A stretch of DNA of 44,348 nucleotides from Actinoplanes auranticolor. Its GTDB lineage: Bacteria; Actinomycetota; Actinomycetes; Mycobacteriales; Micromonosporaceae. The notes under the pieces were generated by a model. That model worked only from the letters and a program-made list of their open reading frames with translations. It was not told where the DNA came from and did no database searches. A program made the translations under genes and the position numbers. The stretch spans positions 1 to 44,348 of the forward strand of contig NZ_BOQL01000102.1 of the NCBI RefSeq assembly GCF_018332655.1, read 5' to 3'. The first letter of the stretch is position 1; each line of letters starts with the position of its first letter. Shown here one piece after another: positions 41,856 to 44,348 of this stretch.

Positions 41856-42666
41856 CGGCCAGCTGCTGGAGCTTCTCGTAGCTCGGTGAGCCGGGCTTCG
41901 CGGAGAAGACCAGCAGCTCCTGGGCCTGATCAGGGTCCACCAGACGCTGGCAGTACAGCTCCATCTCGCCCAGCTCGGGATGCCGGTAACGCTTGAGATC
42001 GAGATGGTGCGTGACGTCGACCTCGTGCAACCGCCAGATGCCGGCGAACTCCGGACTGACCTCCAGCAACGCCGCCACGATCTCGCCGGCCCGGCCGGTG
42101 GGGTCCGCGGTGTACGCCGCCCGCAGATCGACGGTGAAGACCCTGCCCCGTAGCGCGTGATCCTCGGGCGGATACAGCTCGCGTTGCGCCGGGTCGGTGA
42201 ACCAGCGGTAGACCAGGTAGCGCGACATGCCGCTGAACCGGGTGTAGTCCCCCAGCAGAGCAACCGCCGGACGCGTCTGTAACAACGTCTCGTTGAACCG
42301 GGACATCACCAACGCGGGTGTGTCCGAAAGCCGCTCGACGATACGCATCATGGTCGGACTGACATGATCATCACGCAGGACCCGCCGCGGCGCCGGATGG
42401 CCCCCGAGATCGAACAGATGATCCCGCTCGCTCAAGCTCAGATGCAAGCCTCGGGCGAGGGCCGCGAGCACCTGCTCGGACGGCATCGCACCACGCTGCT
42501 GCTCGATCCGGCTGTAGTAATCAGCCGACACCCCCGCCAGCGCCGCGACCTCCTCACGGCGCAAACCTCCGGTACGACGCCGCGAGCCCCGGGGAAGCCC
42601 GACATCCTCCGGCTGCAACACCTCGCGGCGGGCCCGGAGAAAATCAGCCAACAGCGCCCGGTCCAT
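41836..42666 (-). CDS. XRE-family regulator with MmyB-like ligand domain (copy 2)
   Basis: 276 residues from the ATG at 42666 (GGAGG six bases upstream). Same architecture as copy 1: HTH with RRTGGLRREEVAALAGVSAD, then YYSRIEQQRG, and an MmyB-like domain (RIVERLSDTPALVMSRFNET to LGEMELYCQRLVDPDQ). Differences from copy 1 cluster in the ligand domain (GG to NE after SRF; VIHHH to VTHHL), suggesting possible divergence in the ligand. The 3' end overlaps the end of the convergent hydrolase remnant by 20 bp. The 240 bp upstream hold only a hairpin and no clear gene. Confidence 0.92.
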   Translation of the reverse strand: MDRALLADFLRARREVLQPEDVGLPRGSRRRTGGLRREEVAALAGVSADYYSRIEQQRGAMPSEQVLAALARGLHLSLSERDHLFDLGGHPAPRRVLRDDHVSPTMMRIVERLSDTPALVMSRFNETLLQTRPAVALLGDYTRFSGMSRYLVYRWFTDPAQRELYPPEDHALRGRVFTVDLRAAYTADPTGRAGEIVAALLEVSPEFAGIWRLHEVDVTHHLDLKRYRHPELGEMELYCQRLVDPDQAQELLVFSAKPGSPSYEKLQQLAAIVARD

Positions 42667-42852
42667 CCCAGTCCTCCCAGCCCCGCAAATACGACACATG
42701 CCAAAAGCAATGCCCGGCCGGCAAGATCACCGTAGCGAAAAAGGCGGCTCACCCGAATCAGCACTTCGCGCAACCGCTCGGGCGGCTCTGCGAACAGCTT
42801 GCGTCACATTGCCGCTCGCACCCGTTAATCCCTCGCTACTCGGTCCAGGCTC

Positions 42853-42871
42853 CTGTCCCATCCTGGGACAG
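42853..42871. terminator. Hairpin downstream of the LysR remnant
   Basis: CTGTCCCA-TCC-TGGGACAG is a perfect 8-bp stem 35 bp past the minus-strand stop of the LysR tail. It is the likely former terminator of that gene. Confidence 0.5.
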
Positions 42872-42905
42872 CCGGGGCTGTGGATGCAGTTCAGCGCCGA
42901 GCCGG

Positions 42906-43142
42906 TCAGGCTGCCGGGGCGGTCAGGACGGCCTTGGCCGCCAACCGGAAACTCCTGATCATCGGATTCGGGTCGCCCTTGCGGCTGACCACGACGACAC
43001 GGCTGGGGGGAGCACCTTCGATCGGGACGGTGACCAGGTCGGGACGCAGTGAGCTGCGCAGATCGCCCACTGGCAGCACGGCGATCGCCCGGCCGCTCGC
43101 GACTAGTTCGAGCTTGTCCTCGTAGCTCTCCATCGGTGGCAC
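42906..43142 (-). pseudogene. C-terminal tail of a LysR-type regulator
   Basis: 79 codons whose residues match the end of a LysR substrate-binding domain: ESYEDKLELVASGRAIAVLP, then LVTVPIEGAPPSRVVVVSRK and IRSFRLAAKAV. The DNA-binding domain and most of the effector domain are absent. The frame ends abruptly against the divergent NTF2-like gene, with a 7-bp overlap at 43136-43142. No ribosome-binding site serves the apparent ATG. Confidence 0.75.
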
Positions 43143-43543
43143 ACCGGGCGAACTTCGCTCACGCCTTGGACGAGCTGAACGTGCCCGCGCTGGAAGCGTT
43201 TCTGGCCCAGGACACCACCTGGACCTTCACGGTGCCCGGACGGGGAGTGCTCGACCCTGTCGCCGGACGCACGGCGGTGCTCGACTTCGTCCGTGACGGG
43301 CACGCGGCCCAGACCGGAACGGTGCGGCACCACCTGAGCAACGTCGTAGTAAAGACGGCGGACGCCGACAGAGCTGAAGTGCGGGCCTATCTCATGCAGA
43401 CGAGGAACACCGGCGAGCACGTGCAGGTGATCTCGACCGGCGTCTACTCGTTCGAACTGCGCCGGTCCGCCAGCGGATGGCGGATCGCCGAACTCACCTT
43501 CCCCCTGGACAACGCCCCAGGGGGAAGCGTCGGCGGCCTCTGA
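43136..43543 (+). CDS. NTF2/SnoaL-like protein, possibly trimmed at the 5' end
   Basis: 135 residues from the GTG at 43136, about normal for a SnoaL-like cone-shaped barrel: FAHALDELNVPALEAFLAQD, then TTWTFTVPGRG, GRTAVLDFVRDGHAAQ and VYSFELRRSASGWRIAELTF. No ribosome-binding site is present, and the gene begins exactly where the divergent LysR remnant breaks off, so a few N-terminal residues and the promoter were probably lost. Functions in the family range from polyketide cyclisation to dehydration. A strong hairpin sits inside the last codons. Confidence 0.7.
   Translation: MAHRANFAHALDELNVPALEAFLAQDTTWTFTVPGRGVLDPVAGRTAVLDFVRDGHAAQTGTVRHHLSNVVVKTADADRAEVRAYLMQTRNTGEHVQVISTGVYSFELRRSASGWRIAELTFPLDNAPGGSVGGL
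43498..43527. terminator. 11-bp stem inside the 3' end of the NTF2-like gene
   Basis: CTTCCCCCTGG (43498-43508) and CCAGGGGGAAG (43517-43527) form a perfect stem with an 8-nt loop, ending 16 bases before the end of the TGA stop. It would act as an intrinsic-like terminator that overlaps the coding end. Confidence 0.5.
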
Positions 43544-43683
43544 GCACCGCGGTCCCGCCCGGCGGGTCTGCGGCCGGCGCCGGATGGCGAACGGTCCAAG
43601 ACGCCTTATGCGGATCAGTCGGATGGTCACCGGAGCTGAACCCAGGTCGGGGGTGGCATGCGGTCAGCCCCTTCCGTTCACGT

Positions 43684-44157
43684 TCAGGTAGCAGTCATCG
43701 ATGAGCGCATCAGCGACTCCGGCCGGCACAGCACAGTGATGCGATACGACAGGCCGACGTTGGACCAGATCTGGCCCCGCAGCGTGAGGCAGATGCCGAC
43801 CCGGTCGTCGTGCTCGGGGTGCTCGAAGAAGTCCGCCCGCGGGTCCGCGATCGCGCCGACCAGACCTTGCGTGCCCTGCGTGGTGCCAGGCACTTGGAGC
43901 AGGCCGACGACAACCTGCACCTCGGCGTCGTCGAGTTCGAGGACGGAGTACCAGTGGGTGTCCGGCAGAAACAGTTGCGAGTCGACAGCGCGCCGCTGGT
44001 AACGCGGTCCCATCATTCCGGATGCCGGGTCGGGGACGTCGCCGATCCAGGCCGTCCCAGCGAAGTCGGTGCGCAGCCGCTGAGCGTCGGAGGGAAACAC
44101 CGTCACGAGCGTGTCGAGGCGAGGCTGGGCGGCGAGGTACACGGATGCGTCGGTCAC
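43684..44157 (-). CDS. Conserved-looking protein of unknown function
   Basis: 157 residues from the GTG at 44157, overlapping the stop of a short upstream ORF (GTGA). The protein is acidic, with no signal peptide or membrane helix. Possible beta strands alternate with loops: THWYSVLELDDAEVQVVVGL, DDRVGICLTLRGQIWSNVGL and SYRITVLCRPESL. One cysteine lies in each of the last two strands. I recognise no family. Confidence 0.6.
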   Translation of the reverse strand: MTDASVYLAAQPRLDTLVTVFPSDAQRLRTDFAGTAWIGDVPDPASGMMGPRYQRRAVDSQLFLPDTHWYSVLELDDAEVQVVVGLLQVPGTTQGTQGLVGAIADPRADFFEHPEHDDRVGICLTLRGQIWSNVGLSYRITVLCRPESLMRSSMTAT

Positions 44158-44288
44158 GATCGCACTCTAATCTGCTCCGCAACCGTCGCCTCATACGCCG
44201 CTACGAGCGCAAAGCTGAACACTTCCAAGCCTTTGCCAGCCTCGCCTGCGCCCCACTCGCCTACCGTCGACTCCGCAGAAGTCACCAT
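44154..44288 (-). CDS. Short hypothetical ORF at the window edge, possibly partial
   Basis: 44 codons from the ATG at 44288; the frame stays open upstream to a stop near 44340, so a few more residues (from a GTG about 9 bases upstream) are possible. The product is helical and acidic (EAGKGLEVFSFALVAAYEAT) and its TGA overlaps the next gene's GTG, which argues for real coupling. No family recognised. Confidence 0.35.
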   Translation of the reverse strand: MVTSAESTVGEWGAGEAGKGLEVFSFALVAAYEATVAEQIRVRS

Positions 44289-44348
44289 CTGAGACACGCC
44301 TTCATAGCCCGACGCCGGCCAGAAGCCGTCTCGGCGTGGTCACTGGTC

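Larger units (their letters stand above)
40352..42666 (-). repeat. Direct duplication of an XRE regulator gene
   Basis: Two same-strand copies (40352-41176 and 41836-42666) are nearly identical over their whole length, including matched segments at their 3' ends (GAAGACCAGCAGCTCCTGG at both). About 27 of 270 aligned residues differ by eye. Between them lie a 225-bp control region and a gutted hydrolase. Confidence 0.85.

Overview
The window looks like chromosomal DNA of a high-GC, sporulating-type actinomycete. The signs are third-position GC bias, many GTG starts, tight GTGA/ATGA gene overlaps, many one-component regulators, and secreted-hydrolase remnants (GH43, ricin-type lectin, P-domain). 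The Micromonosporaceae (Actinoplanes-like) is my best guess, from general resemblance only. I see no rRNA, tRNA, CRISPR array, IS element or phage module.

Layout. 1-6.1 kb: a beta-propeller remnant, a Nudix hydrolase, a 63-aa protein behind an operator-like promoter, a LacI regulator, a PHP-domain phosphatase, and a secreted lipase/PAF-acetylhydrolase-like enzyme with a frameshift in its signal peptide. 5.4-7.7 kb: a TetR regulator divergent from a DUF1579 protein plus LLM flavin oxidoreductase, with two near-identical palindromes between them. 7.6-18.5 kb: a catabolic locus. On the minus strand are a GntR/FadR regulator, a DJ-1/PfpI protein and a meta-cleavage-type alpha/beta-hydrolase. Divergent from them is a seven-gene plus-strand operon: a sugar-type (CUT1) ABC importer with two different ATPases, a succinate-semialdehyde-type aldehyde dehydrogenase and an iron-type alcohol dehydrogenase. 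Together these suggest uptake and oxidation of a small hydroxy-compound, possibly a 4-hydroxybutyrate-like acid or its ester/lactone (inference).

18.5-26.8 kb: a metal/cofactor uptake hub. A nickel/peptide-type ABC importer (five genes, minus strand) and a FecCD/BtuC-type importer (three genes, plus strand) diverge from one 386-bp intergenic region. That region carries a Nur-like nickel box on the nik side and a well-formed cobalamin riboswitch on the other. A Ser/Thr kinase follows.

27.9-44.3 kb: intact enzymes and regulators mixed with many gene remnants: a trypsin-like/VanY chimera, a GH43 C-terminus, a lectin fragment, a P-domain fragment, an NmrA pseudogene, a gutted hydrolase and a LysR tail. 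Intact genes include a MarR regulator, a cupin, a cysteine hydrolase with its TetR, a large ATPase-LuxR regulator, and an electrophile-detoxification operon (quinone oxidoreductase, HSL-type hydrolase, Old Yellow Enzyme). A TTCGAATTCGAA palindrome occurs upstream of the quinone oxidoreductase (twice), the NmrA remnant and the marR gene, which predicts a small regulon. Two nearly identical XRE regulators lie as direct copies around the gutted hydrolase.
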